DNA from: Hamadaea sp013361475
Lineage (GTDB): Bacteria; Actinomycetota; Actinomycetes; Mycobacteriales; Micromonosporaceae
DNA: 64,000 bases
Direction of reading: 5' to 3'
Assembly: GCF_040654195.1 (NCBI RefSeq)
Contig: NZ_JBFAHM010000004.1
Location: 372,001 to 436,000 of the forward strand
Made by a program: the position numbers and the translations under genes. The stretch's first letter is position 1, and each line of letters starts with the position of its first letter. The notes beneath the pieces were generated by a model. The model did not search any database, was not told the origin of the DNA, and saw only the letters and a list, made by a program, of their open reading frames with translations. Below are positions 26,101 to 34,019 of the stretch, one piece after another.

Positions 26101-28897
26101 GCATCGCCCGCTGGGTCGACGCCACCTCGTCCCGCATCTTCAGCAGGAACCCGTAGTTCGAGGCCGGGCTGGTCAGCCAGTTCTTGACGGTGTTCGTCAC
26201 CGTCCACGACTCCCACTCGGGGTCGTTGGTGAACCCGTCGAAGTAGGACTCGGCGGTCGGGTCGTAGTCGCCGCCGGGTGTGGTCCACGCGGTGCCGGAA
26301 GCGGCGCTGTTCCAGGTGGCGGTGGTCTCGTCGAAGGCCCGGGTGAGCCGATGCACGTCGACCTTGCCGTCGGTCACGTTGCCCGGGTACAGGCCGGTGT
26401 TCCACATCTCCAACTGGGCGTCGACCACGTTCGCGTTCGCCGGCACGCCGGTCAGATTGGCGAACTTCACCAGGCCGCGAGTGTCGCCGTAGGCGCTGGA
26501 GTTGTTGCCGGGCGACACGTAGGGGTCTCCGCCGTAGACGTTGACGTTGGCCGTGGGCTGCGCCGCGGACAGCGTCGTGTCCGGCACCTGGTTGGCCGTC
26601 GTCTCCCGGAACACCTTGGTGATGCGGCCCGCCTTGGGCAGGAGCGCGCCCTGGGTCGGCCCGGCGATGACCTGCCCGTCGGCGGTCTTGACCGCGATCA
26701 TGTAGTAGTAGAAATGCCGCTTCAGCGGATCAGTCTCATCCGTGGGCGTCGGCACGGCGGTGGTGTCCTGGTAGGCCAGCGCGTTCTTGGCGACCGGCGC
26801 GACCAGGGTGGCCGCCGACGGCACGAAGGTCTGGTAGACGCTGCGGTGCACCTGGTATTCGACGATGTCGTCCGCGGTGGACGCCGAACCGGTCGGATCC
26901 ACGTAGGCCGGCCAGGTCAGGGCGGCACCCGTCGAGGCGATCGTCGTCGGGGCGTCCACGGAGACGCCGGGCCGGCCGAAGGTCACCACCAGCTTCGGCA
27001 GGTTGTAATCGCGCCGGTTGTTGTCGTACGCGTACTCCGACGCCTCGTAAACGGGTCCGCCGCGGCCCTTGTCCTGCTCGTCGACGGCCTTGATCATGAA
27101 GCCGTAGTTGGGCTGGACACCGTTGACCCAGTCCTGCACCACGTTGCGGACCGGGAAGCTGTTCCAGACGCTGGAGACACCGGCCTTCTTGGTGGTGGTC
27201 CCCCACTTGGTGAACCGCACAGCGTCGGCGATCACCGACTTGTTCGCCACGTCGCCGAGCACGACCTTGCCGGTGGTGCCCGCCGCGAACGGATGCACCC
27301 CGAGGGTCTTCCACACGCCGTCGGCCGCGCCGGTCTGGTCCACCGTGTACGCCTTCGACCCGCCGTTGTAGTACACCGTGTATGGAGTCAGGGTCGACCG
27401 GTCAGCCTCCGAAGTGAAGTGCACCTCGACCTGATAGTTCCCGGCTTCGGTGATCGTCGGCGTCCACGTGTGCGTGTTCCCCGCCGTCGCGTCGTTGTTG
27501 TAGCGGTAGTCAGCGCCGATCGCCTTGGCCGTCAGCGAGTTGGTTGAGTACGGCCACGTGCCGGAGAACGACGTCCCGGCGTCACCGTCGTCGACCACGA
27601 CCACGTTCCCGGCGGGCTGCGCCGCCATCGCCGTGTTGATGGTGCCCCACGTCGCCGTCGACTCGTCCCACGCGCTGGTCACGCGCCGCGCTTCGAGCGC
27701 CACGTCGTACGAGTAGTCCCAGTGCGTCTGCGAGTAGTACAACTGCAACTGCGCGTCGTCGATCGGGGTCCCGGCCGGGATGCCGGTCAGCGGGAACCGC
27801 ACGAGCGAACGCCAGGTGTTCGTCGACTCGGTGCCGACCTTGAGCTGGTAGGTGCTGTTGTAGTTCGTGCCGGTCGTGCCGGAGTAGATCTCGACGTCCT
27901 GCCCGTCCGACGGCACCGGCTGGATCTTGATCGTGGGGTCGATCGTCACCGGGTACTGCCGGGCCGCGTCGGCCAGCCAGGCCGCGTCCGGCACGAGCGT
28001 GATCTCGGCCGTCGAACCGTTCTGGGTCAGGATCTGGGCCACGTTGCGCGACATCGTCTTGCCGACGTCGGACTTCGCGTCGTCCTTCGAGTCGAACATG
28101 TACGGCGCGGGCATCACGAACAACACCCGGCCGCCGTCCGGCCCGGTGAACTCGATCGACCCGTCGGCCGCCTGCCGCGCCACGAGACCACCGGTCTTGA
28201 TCGACAGGGTCACCGCGAACGGCTCGGCCGGCGCCTTCGCCAGGACGAAGTCCTCCTGCAACGTCGTCGGCGTCACCTCGTAGACCACGTCCGCGCCACC
28301 CGCCGCGCCCGGGTAGGTCACCGTTGAGCCGTCGACCTTCGGCGTCAGGTCCGTGGCCGGCCCGGTCAGGCCCAGCTCGATGTGCCGGCCGCCGGACTCG
28401 AACCGCACCAGCTTGTCGGACCGGTCTCCGAAGCGGGAGGTGAAGGCGTTGGCGACATTCTGGTACGCCCACCCGCCCGAACCCGCCCGGACGGACAGGT
28501 CGATCGGCTTCCACGTACCACCGTCGCGGTAGTTCAGCGGAGTCTGCGACACCTCGGCCTGCATCCGGCCGTCCGACAGCAGATAGAACCGGGCGTTCTG
28601 CGTACGCCGCGAGGTCAGCTCCTTGACCCGCTTGGCCGGCGCCCATGCCTTGCCCTTCGATCCGGGGTCGTCGTGCGGCACCCCGTCCAGCCGCAGGTCC
28701 ACCGACTTCGGCGGCTCTTTGGGCCGGGGCGCGCTGCTCGCCCCGAACAGGTGGCGTATCGGATCCCAGAAACCGCCTGGATCGTCGGCGGCCTGCTGCG
28801 TGCTCGACGGTGCGGCGAACGCCGGCACACCCGAACCCATGATCATGACGACACTCAGCGCGCTGGCGAGCAGCCAGCGTCGGCTCCGGTTTCGCAA
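20153..28897 (-). CDS. Giant secreted RHS/YD-repeat polymorphic toxin with PD-(D/E)xK nuclease end
   Basis: 2,914 residues. The start is a TTG at 28897 with GGGGAGGA seven bases upstream; it yields a perfect signal peptide (RNRSRRWLLASALSVVMIMG, cut near AFA-AP). Order: two DNRLRE-type modules (about residues 325-615 and 785-950), the first interrupted by a golvesin-like beta domain (about 430-570); YD repeats about 1265-2630, interrupted by a second golvesin-like domain (about 2015-2140); RHS core with YDMGFRDYSPTASRFLTPDFY near 2615-2635; then a variable toxin region. The last 75 residues hold RRFPDYN and, nine residues on, VVEVKAED, the PD...ExK pattern of restriction-type nuclease toxins. 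The likely use is contact-dependent killing of competitors or sibling strains. Confidence 0.9.
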   Translation of the reverse strand: MRNRSRRWLLASALSVVMIMGSGVPAFAAPSSTQQAADDPGGFWDPIRHLFGASSAPRPKEPPKSVDLRLDGVPHDDPGSKGKAWAPAKRVKELTSRRTQNARFYLLSDGRMQAEVSQTPLNYRDGGTWKPIDLSVRAGSGGWAYQNVANAFTSRFGDRSDKLVRFESGGRHIELGLTGPATDLTPKVDGSTVTYPGAAGGADVVYEVTPTTLQEDFVLAKAPAEPFAVTLSIKTGGLVARQAADGSIEFTGPDGGRVLFVMPAPYMFDSKDDAKSDVGKTMSRNVAQILTQNGSTAEITLVPDAAWLADAARQYPVTIDPTIKIQPVPSDGQDVEIYSGTTGTNYNSTYQLKVGTESTNTWRSLVRFPLTGIPAGTPIDDAQLQLYYSQTHWDYSYDVALEARRVTSAWDESTATWGTINTAMAAQPAGNVVVVDDGDAGTSFSGTWPYSTNSLTAKAIGADYRYNNDATAGNTHTWTPTITEAGNYQVEVHFTSEADRSTLTPYTVYYNGGSKAYTVDQTGAADGVWKTLGVHPFAAGTTGKVVLGDVANKSVIADAVRFTKWGTTTKKAGVSSVWNSFPVRNVVQDWVNGVQPNYGFMIKAVDEQDKGRGGPVYEASEYAYDNNRRDYNLPKLVVTFGRPGVSVDAPTTIASTGAALTWPAYVDPTGSASTADDIVEYQVHRSVYQTFVPSAATLVAPVAKNALAYQDTTAVPTPTDETDPLKRHFYYYMIAVKTADGQVIAGPTQGALLPKAGRITKVFRETTANQVPDTTLSAAQPTANVNVYGGDPYVSPGNNSSAYGDTRGLVKFANLTGVPANANVVDAQLEMWNTGLYPGNVTDGKVDVHRLTRAFDETTATWNSAASGTAWTTPGGDYDPTAESYFDGFTNDPEWESWTVTNTVKNWLTSPASNYGFLLKMRDEVASTQRAMLLSSEGAEPMLRPTLRVTYLEPTPESTYYAPGTAGLMAPDSTYPVTVSVSNPTGTAWTTATWELSYHWSLPDGTDVTTSGNQVATALPRDIAAGTTADVAATVKTPVSSDPANKRTDYVLRWELHNKTTGQWLSAGSGIASLDQKVAVEEPTSDELGLESFYSYDGVDTGAGSALMNNLHAGNTVWTYDALSNPSRGIATVLRLAYNSQDTTDTVTGYGWSLQASSPLRLGSALDFHPNPNPTTVKLTDGDGTTHTFTWNATANEWTSPKGVHLFLQQLVSCKAQTEADRAWTMTRPDRTVFYYDCDGYLSSIEDKNGNLMTFTYEVRRSQNKPTKFLKYITDAAGRQTLTLTYWAKGDTYDYVNDTTWAKVTGQGNLTNPKIIDHVRSIVDISGRTLTFTYTDKGLLGELIDGAGWTQPKVFGFQYDMTQGNKNVKLVKVVDPRGHGTALRYYDLPDDDPKFHWATKDYTDRLGNPIAFAYSDPDGPTGDTITTVVVDAENHPATFRTDGYGRTFQTTNAKNQTTKLGWDGDHNVIRLEEADGAVSTSAYDPKTGYPTESKTAEQVKNGWPGTTYAYQTGLTGHWADLIAKQSSEGRRWTFGYDLEGNLTSATDPAGTSTPADGDYTTTYAYDTYGQLTKITDANGHSTSFGSYDPTGLPKTSTDALTRTSTKAYDERGNVVSVTDAKGKTSTFGFDLMNRPLTARVPKNAATGDFLVKPAPVYDANDNILESTAANGAKTTATYDSGDRTTATFAPKDTTGGPERKTSYGYDKVGNVLTVTEPNGNLTADADDFVTRYAYDEIYQNTSITDARNGVISYTFDSVGNITKVVDQLKNATADPDDFTTKVTYDSDRQVRTSTDAAGFTSSVGYDRDGLMVTTTDEENNQTFLTYDARGLLAEAKEPYDTVGGVVAYHLTRYEYDQVGNRTKVVSPRGVATTDDPDDFAQVAVYDELNRIKEQVLPYDKDDAYYTVGEKVQYTYDEVGNLTKVSQPTSGKVPGAAGPRVDTGYTYLDNGWIASTTDPFGISTTFDYNPLGQQTRRTVTGADGGLTHTMTMSYYPDGKLQNRADEGVPVGSDVSLWDNTDEHYVTTVGDWTTSTQGTGYVGTDYATHAPGTGANKFTWVPPNRHANDDYEVFVRYPAVAGAATDAKYTLFGQTKVVDQTQHAGEWVSLGTYPMVILTNTDQVTLSDAANGIVVADAIKFVRDTTGVIDNERQSYTYTYDANGNLTTLSDGSTGSQIDRYTMTYTGLNQLAGMSELDSGAVQHTSTYDYDANGNVTKRTFDSLIDEFVYDARDLVTTAKNLTQAGDPNPRISSYTYTPRGQLAHQTKPLGGNVDFTYYADGRLRHLAENTGTPGRLIAEHTLKYDLNGNPAEDVARLMNADNTAAYLDRTLTYQYDPRDRITQVAKGTDRAEKYVYDANSNILTEEFTEPGGKKSTTANFYDRNRLTKTIGGSPNDDGTTTTTSSFYYYDPFGRTEQIRSTSIVTGGDPVDPSNSFSGYCYDGFDRKIRNEVSYFRYQSITDYAYDTLNRTISTSRKIYGASDTGAQLEGQADTAIRYMGASDLVLSEERTAGVGTSTTSTTAYRYGAGSERISQTVTANDGGPTGEFNYVHNARGDVEAITDTSGNTRATYGYTAYGQDDAPMFTGVDKPDSADLLRVKRPVNLYRFNAQRWDQASGTYDMGFRDYSPTASRFLTPDFYTGALADFQLGMGAGTANRYLFASGNPVGNFEVDGHFSIPNWLKQIGGFFKGIGEQAWATVTGLWDFGAAVVGCFPCGEQISELWNYAGDNPGEFWGGVWHSIWDPIADDWNRGNYGEAIGRAVFSVAELVFGGKGIAKIKNVIRARQAAKAAEAAVLAKRAARIAQLRINRIVGAEAEKALGIPARGKKAVRSFSGEAARRFPDYNAKRRTVVEVKAEDTVDFTGQTLDLILYGESVGKVPVYIVRQDAIITTSMRAAQELRLIRIYKWLPPLHM

Positions 28898-29305
28898 GGC
28901 CGAATCCTCCCCAGGACCGGGTGCCCAGCACCCGAAACGGCCCATCGGTCCAGGGATTCGACGACGACGTGCGGCCCCCGTGCCGACGGTCTTCGGTTGT
29001 CGGCGCCGCCGATGCAATATGCATCCGCGACGATGGGCCACATCCTGGGCAGCGATGAACGTCGCTGTCAACGGCGTCTCCCGTACACCGGAGCGGCGTA
29101 TCGACCGTGATCGTCAGGCTATGGGCCTGGGCAAACGGGCGCCGTCGTCGGCGAGCGGCGGACCGGTTGGGCGTTACGGAGCCGTTATCCGTGTCGCGGC
29201 ATCCTCGACAGCCGGGCGTCACGGCCGCCGTCACAGTCGCGACGCGGTTCCATCCATCGATGTCACATTGACTCTCATCGTCGCGATCGGGCAGGATCGC
29301 CGCCC
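28898..29305. other. Divergent intergenic region upstream of the RHS gene
   Basis: No gene was found. GATGCAATATGCATC at 29011-29025 is a perfect palindrome (6+3+6) and a candidate operator. A long 5' leader for the RHS transcript is possible, but no known riboswitch pattern was recognised. The promoter of the rightward DUF2690 gene lies at its right edge. Confidence 0.5.
29268..29297 (+). promoter_or_regulatory. Promoter of the DUF2690 gene
   Basis: TTGACT (29268-29273) and CAGGAT (29292-29297) are 18 bases apart. The start codon is 8 bases after the -10 box, so the mRNA has almost no leader. Confidence 0.55.
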
Positions 29306-29743
29306 ATGACGAGGATCAAGCACTTCGCAGCCGCGCTGGCCCTGGCGGTGCTGGCGATCGCCGGCACGCAGGCGGCCCTGATCACACCGGCGGCCGCCGC
29401 CGGAAGCTGCTGGGGATCGGACTGCAATCACTACGATCCGAACACGTTGGGATGTGGCAGCGACGCCTACACGCTGGAGAAGATCACCGAGAATCTCGTC
29501 ACCATCGAGCTGCGGTACTCCCCGAGCTGCTACGCCGCGTGGACGCGATTCGAGGTGCACAGCGACTTCGCCTTCCCGACGACGGTCTTCCTGCGCGGGT
29601 CGTCCACCACCGAGTACCGCAACCTGCCGATCTACGAGGGCGCCAAGGGCTGGACGGCGATGGTCTCCTTCCAGCAGGCCGTCAAGTCGTGCATGCAGTG
29701 GTACAACGGCGGCTACTACGAGATCTGCACTCCCACCCATTGA
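29306..29743 (+). CDS. Secreted DUF2690 protein
   Basis: 145 residues with a clear signal peptide (MTRIKHFAAALALAVLAIAG, cut near AAAA-GS). The mature part has the DUF2690 pattern: CWGSDCNHYDPNTLGCGSDA, then VTIELRYSPSCYAAWTRF. Six cysteines in the mature protein suggest three disulfides. DUF2690 is widespread in actinomycetes, often attached to regulators or as secreted small proteins; its function is unknown. The gene is divergent from the RHS toxin. Confidence 0.85.
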   Translation: MTRIKHFAAALALAVLAIAGTQAALITPAAAAGSCWGSDCNHYDPNTLGCGSDAYTLEKITENLVTIELRYSPSCYAAWTRFEVHSDFAFPTTVFLRGSSTTEYRNLPIYEGAKGWTAMVSFQQAVKSCMQWYNGGYYEICTPTH

Positions 29744-29752
29744 GCGCGCGAA

Positions 29753-29781
29753 CGGGCGGGCCGGAAACACCGGCCCGCCCG
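29753..29781. terminator. Hairpin between convergent DUF2690 and phosphatase genes
   Basis: CGGGCGGGCCGG (29753-29764) pairs perfectly with CCGGCCCGCCCG (29770-29781) around AAACA. It serves the gene on either side. Confidence 0.8.
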
Positions 29782-29801
29782 CGTACGCCTGGATCAGCGG
29801 A

Positions 29802-30641
29802 TCAGGGCAGGAAGTAGTTCGGGTTCGGCAGCTTGAAGGTGCGGTCGGCGTACCCGCCCTCCAGGTCGCTGAACTGGTCGCCGAAGTTGGCGACGATGTC
29901 GTAGCCGAGCGACTCGATGTGTGCCCGGGTCGCCGACTTGTAGTGCACGGTCGTGCACGAACCGTTGGGGTCGCCCGCGCACGCCGCCTTCAGGTAGTCC
30001 GGGTACTGCGCCACCGGGGGCTTGGTGAACAGCCCGTCCTCGCCGTTGACCAGCGTCGTCGGCGCCGGGTAGCCCGCGTCAACGCCCACTCCGTCGGCGG
30101 TCAGGTTGCCCAGGGTGGCCGCCTCCTGCGCCAGCGGACGGCCGGTCAGGAAGAAGATCGCGTACCCCTGCTCCTGAGCGTGCCGGACGAGGTCGACCAT
30201 GCCGAAGACGGCCGGGAAGCGCTGCTCGGTGACGAACTGCCCGTTGGTCGTGGGGTTGTACGCCCAGTTGCTGAACACCTCGTAGTTCCAGGTCAGCAGG
30301 GTGGTGTCGTCGACGTCGAGGACGATCGCCTTCTGCTCGCCCGGCTTGTGCGACATGGCGTCCAGCCACCGCTGCCCGGCCGAGGCGACCTTGCGCGCCT
30401 CGTCGGCGTAGTTGCCGTCGGACGCGGCGATGCCGCTGCCGAGCGGGTCGCCGTAGTAGTTGCGGATCTGCTGCCGGAGGACGTCGATGTTGGTGATCTG
30501 CTCGGCGTACTTCGGGGTGATCGTCTTGATGGCCGGCTGCGGGGTCGCCGCAGAGGCCAGCCCGCCCACCGCGACCAGGGCGATCGCCGCCAGCGACAGG
30601 GTGAGGACGCGGCGCGGTGAGCGCCAGGATCGTGAAGTCAC
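29802..30641 (-). CDS. Secreted HAD-type acid phosphatase
   Basis: 279 residues from GTG, with AAGGGAA upstream. Signal peptide at residues 1-31 (SLAAIALVAVGGLASA). The HAD acid phosphatase (PF03767) motifs are IVLDVDDTTLLT (about residue 105), FFLTGRPLAQ (about 160), the lysine in HYKSATRAHIE and NFGDQFSDLEGG (about 255). Two cysteines in ACAGDPNGSC may form a disulfide. The enzyme should release phosphate from organic esters outside the cell. Confidence 0.9.
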   Translation of the reverse strand: MTSRSWRSPRRVLTLSLAAIALVAVGGLASAATPQPAIKTITPKYAEQITNIDVLRQQIRNYYGDPLGSGIAASDGNYADEARKVASAGQRWLDAMSHKPGEQKAIVLDVDDTTLLTWNYEVFSNWAYNPTTNGQFVTEQRFPAVFGMVDLVRHAQEQGYAIFFLTGRPLAQEAATLGNLTADGVGVDAGYPAPTTLVNGEDGLFTKPPVAQYPDYLKAACAGDPNGSCTTVHYKSATRAHIESLGYDIVANFGDQFSDLEGGYADRTFKLPNPNYFLP

Positions 30642-30802
30642 GTCACGTTCCCTTCATCGGGAGTTCAGATAACCTCGTGACGCTAACCCCATGATCGGCT
30701 CGACGCACGGCAGGGCGCGCGACCAAAAATGCATTTGCCGGGGCATGCGATGATCGATCCCATGATTCGCCTCATGCGAAAGGGCGTGCGCGCCCTCGCG
30801 GT

Positions 30803-31558
30803 ATGACCGCGCCGCGGCACCTTCGTGCCGCCTTCTGGAAGCAGGCCGCCGACATCCGTGACGAATGGCTTCGTCTCGGTCTCGCCTGGGGTCCGGCCGA
30901 TCGGTCCGTCGCCCGCGTCGCGATCACCAAGGTGTACGCGTCGATGGGCCGCCCACAGCCGGAGTTCGTCTGGGTTCGATCGCCCCGCGAAGCCCAGCCA
31001 CTCGTACGCGAGCTGCCGACCTTGGACCACCTGTACGCCTGGGTCTCCGCTCCCCCGCCGGAGGCGGATCCGCCGCTGGCCAGTGACCTGGCGACGGTGG
31101 TGGCCCGGCTGCGGTGGCGGATGGACGATCGGATCGAGGCTCCGGCGTTCGATCCCAAGCCGCCCAAACGCAAGAAGGGTGAGCCCTGGCCGGAGCACTC
31201 GGTCGACCGGGCGCTCGACTTCGGGGTCCCGTTCGTGGAGATCCTGCGCCGGCACGTCCGCGAGGAGCTGTTCCGGCAGCTGATCCGGGCGTACGCCGCT
31301 CCCGCGAAGCGGTCGCTCGGCGAGCCGAGTCCGGTCTGCTGGTTCGGCCAGCAGGAGTCGCACTGGATCGCGTACTACGACGTGTGGCGGCAACTCGGCC
31401 TCACCGACTTCGGCCCGGCGCTCGACGCCGAACTCGACGTCTGGGCCGACGTCGCGCGGTCGGCCGGCTGGTTCTGGCCCGGTGAACACGTCTGTGTGGT
31501 CGCGGAGAAACCCGTCCGCCCCGGCGTCTACGCCGACGGCTTCACCGTCCCCGCCTGA
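30803..31558 (+). CDS. DUF6745-like protein
   Basis: 251 residues, soluble. The stretch VYASMGRPQPEFVWVRSPRE (about residues 44-63) matches the hallmark of DUF6745 proteins, and the C-terminus (AGWFWPGEHVCVVAEKPVRP) also fits. It is shorter than many members, which reach 350 or more residues, and lacks the leucine-rich part some of them carry. The function is unknown. No signal peptide. Confidence 0.65.
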   Translation: MTAPRHLRAAFWKQAADIRDEWLRLGLAWGPADRSVARVAITKVYASMGRPQPEFVWVRSPREAQPLVRELPTLDHLYAWVSAPPPEADPPLASDLATVVARLRWRMDDRIEAPAFDPKPPKRKKGEPWPEHSVDRALDFGVPFVEILRRHVREELFRQLIRAYAAPAKRSLGEPSPVCWFGQQESHWIAYYDVWRQLGLTDFGPALDAELDVWADVARSAGWFWPGEHVCVVAEKPVRPGVYADGFTVPA

Positions 31559-31591
31559 CCGACCCGACCTGACCGACCCGACCTGACCGAC
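31555..31591. repeat. 14-bp tandem repeat at the end of the DUF6745-like gene
   Basis: CTGACCGACCCGAC occurs at 31555-31568 and 31569-31582, with a partial third copy. The first copy includes the stop codon region of the gene. It leads straight into the long inverted repeat. Confidence 0.7.
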
Positions 31592-31658
31592 GGCGCTGGA
31601 TCAGGGATCTCGGTCGAATCTTGACCGATGATTCGACCGAGATCCCTGATCCAGCGCC
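31592..31658. terminator. Long perfect inverted repeat (29-bp arms), GATCAGGG family
   Basis: Arm 31592-31620 pairs with 31630-31658 without a mismatch around a 9-base loop. It begins GGCGCTGGATCAGGG. It lies between convergent genes and can terminate both. A sister element with compensatory changes occurs at 42979-43031. Confidence 0.85.
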
Positions 31659-31680
31659 CAAGCAGGCCACGTGAGGAGGG

Positions 31681-34002
31681 TCAGCGGGAGACGCGGATCG
31701 GGCGGCTCGGGTGGACGGCGTGCCAGCCCGCGTGCGGCTGGTCGGAGTGCCGTCCGCCTTCGCGGCCGAGCGTGATCTGCGTGTCGACCCGGCCCGGCCC
31801 GTCGATGCGCACGCCGAGGGCGGTCGGTCCGTAGCCGCTGGCCACGAGGGTGTAGGCGCCGTCGGTCAGGTCGTCGACCGCGAAGGCGCCGGTCGCGTCG
31901 GTGTGCGTACTGCCGCGCACGGTCCCGGCCGCGTCCAGGAGGACGACGAGCGCGTCTTTCAGCGGCTTGCCGTCCGGTCCGCGTACCGTCCCGGCCACGG
32001 TCGCCGCGCGGCGCAGTGGCAGCTCACGCTCCACTGTGTCACCGGGCGTCAGGTCGATCGCGAGGGCGGCGGGCAGGTAACCCTCGGCGGTCACGGTCAG
32101 GGTGTGGCGTCCGGCTTCGAGCCGCTCCAGCACGAGCCGGCCCGCGTCGTCCGCTCGCGCCGTCGCCACCTGCCGGCCCGCGTCGTCGGTCAGGTTCGCG
32201 GCCGCTCCCGGCACGCGCGTCGCCACGACCAGCGTCGCCGCTCCCGCCAGCAGGATCTCGTGATACGCCGTCGCAGCGACCTGTACCCGTGACGCGTCGG
32301 GGCGGTATCCGTCGGCCGCGGCGACCAGCACGTAGTTTCCGGCTCGTGGGGCGCCGACGGTGAAGGTCCCGGTCGCGTCGCTCGTGGCGGTGGCGAGCAG
32401 TTCCCCACCGGCGGCCAGCAGACTGAGCCGGACCTGGGCGATCGGCGTACCGGCCGAGCTGTGGACCACGCCGGTGAGGTGGTGGGCGGTCTCGACGACC
32501 GGGGCGTCGTGCGTACGCAGGGAGACGGCGGGTAGCACGCTGACGCAGATCAGCGCGATGACCAGCAGCGGAACCAGAGCGAGGAAGATGGGCGGCAGTG
32601 CATCGGCGAAGGCGCGGGCGATCCCGTCGCGTACGGCGTCGGGCAGCTCGGCCAGCCGCGCCGGGGTCAGCGAGCCCACGCCGCCGGTGATCGGCACCCC
32701 CGGCAGCTCCGTGGTGATCGCGTCGTAGAGCCGCGTCGTGAACAGCGAACCGCAGATGGCCACGCCGAGCGCGCCGCCGACCTGGCGGACGAAGGTGACG
32801 GCGGAGGTGGCGACGCCGAGGTCGGCGCGGTCGGCGGAGTTCTGCACGACGAGCACGAGCACCTGCATGATCAGGCCGATGCCCAGTCCGACGACGACCA
32901 TGTACGCACTGATCAGGGCGCGGGTGCTGTGTTCGTCCAGGGTGGACAGCAGCCAGAGGCCGAGTCCGGTGAGGATCGCGCCCACGATCGGGTACGCCTT
33001 GTACCGCCCGTTCCGGCTGATCAGCTGCCCGGACGCGATGGCGGTCACCAGGATGCCCGCGACCAGCGGCAACATGAGCAGGCCGGAGTTGGTGGCGTTC
33101 GCGCCCGTCACGACCTGCATGAAGATCGGCAGATAGCTGATCGACCCGAACATCGCCACGCCCACGGCGATGCTGGCGACGGAGGCGAGGGCGAAGGTCC
33201 GATCCCGGAACAGTCGCAGCGGCAGGATCGGCTGTGCCGAGAATCGGGCGCTGAGCAGCCACAACACCGTGAATCCGAGGGTTGCCGCGATCAGCCAGCG
33301 GATCTGTGCGCTGCCCCAGGCGTACTCGCTGCCGCCCCAGGAGGTGACGAGGACCAGGCCGGTCACCGCGGCCGAGAGCAGCGCGGCGCCGAGGTAGTCC
33401 ACCCGCGAGCGTGAGGTGGGTGCGGGCAGCTTGAGCACGACGACGATCATCGCGAGGGCGATCGCCCCGAGCGGCAGATTGATGTAGAACACCCATCGCC
33501 AGCTCGCGTGATCGGTGAGATAGCCGCCGAGCAGCGGACCGGCGACCGAGGCGACGCCGAACGCCGCGCCGATGAAGCCCATGTAGCGGCCGCGATCCCG
33601 GGGCGGGACGAGGTCGGCGAGGATCGCCTGGGCGAGCACCATCAGCCCGCCCGCGCCCACGCCCTGCACCGCCCGGTACGCGATGAGCTGCGTCATCGTC
33701 TGCGACCAGCCGCACAGCGCCGATCCGGCGAGGAACACCGCGATCGCGAAGATCACCACGGGCTTGCGGCCGTAGATGTCGCCGATGCGGCCGTAGAGCG
33801 GCAGGGTGACCGTCGAGGTCAGCAGGTACGCCGTCACCACCCACGAGATGTGGTCGAGCCCGTTGAGGTCGCCGACGATGGTGGGCAACGCGGTCGCCAC
33901 GATCGTCTGGTCCAGGGCGGCGAGCAGTACGCACAACATGAGCGCGACGAAGATAGTGAGCAGCTTGGCTTTCTGCGTCTTCGGGTCCATCGTGGCGTTC
34001 AT
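31681..34002 (-). CDS. DHA2-type MFS exporter fused to carboxypeptidase-regulatory-like domains
   Basis: 773 residues. Residues 1-500 are a 14-segment DHA2 multidrug exporter: LDQTIVATALPTIVGDL (motif D1), GRIGDIYGRKPVV (motif A), YRAVQGVGAGGLMVLAQAIL (motif B), GPLLGGYLTDHASWRWVFYI (motif C). After the last segment (about residue 495) come three or more beta-sandwich repeats of the CarboxypepD_reg/PEGA type: LTGVVHSSAGTPIAQVRL, GTFTVGAPRAGNYVLVAA, ATVAGTVRGPDGKPLKDALV, GAFAVDDLTDGAYTLVASGY. They should lie in the cytoplasm, as the exporter part has an even number of segments. No regulator stands next to it except the sites near 34020. Confidence 0.9.
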   Translation of the reverse strand: MNATMDPKTQKAKLLTIFVALMLCVLLAALDQTIVATALPTIVGDLNGLDHISWVVTAYLLTSTVTLPLYGRIGDIYGRKPVVIFAIAVFLAGSALCGWSQTMTQLIAYRAVQGVGAGGLMVLAQAILADLVPPRDRGRYMGFIGAAFGVASVAGPLLGGYLTDHASWRWVFYINLPLGAIALAMIVVVLKLPAPTSRSRVDYLGAALLSAAVTGLVLVTSWGGSEYAWGSAQIRWLIAATLGFTVLWLLSARFSAQPILPLRLFRDRTFALASVASIAVGVAMFGSISYLPIFMQVVTGANATNSGLLMLPLVAGILVTAIASGQLISRNGRYKAYPIVGAILTGLGLWLLSTLDEHSTRALISAYMVVVGLGIGLIMQVLVLVVQNSADRADLGVATSAVTFVRQVGGALGVAICGSLFTTRLYDAITTELPGVPITGGVGSLTPARLAELPDAVRDGIARAFADALPPIFLALVPLLVIALICVSVLPAVSLRTHDAPVVETAHHLTGVVHSSAGTPIAQVRLSLLAAGGELLATATSDATGTFTVGAPRAGNYVLVAAADGYRPDASRVQVAATAYHEILLAGAATLVVATRVPGAAANLTDDAGRQVATARADDAGRLVLERLEAGRHTLTVTAEGYLPAALAIDLTPGDTVERELPLRRAATVAGTVRGPDGKPLKDALVVLLDAAGTVRGSTHTDATGAFAVDDLTDGAYTLVASGYGPTALGVRIDGPGRVDTQITLGREGGRHSDQPHAGWHAVHPSRPIRVSR

Positions 34003-34019
34003 CGCCTGACTAAACGAGC

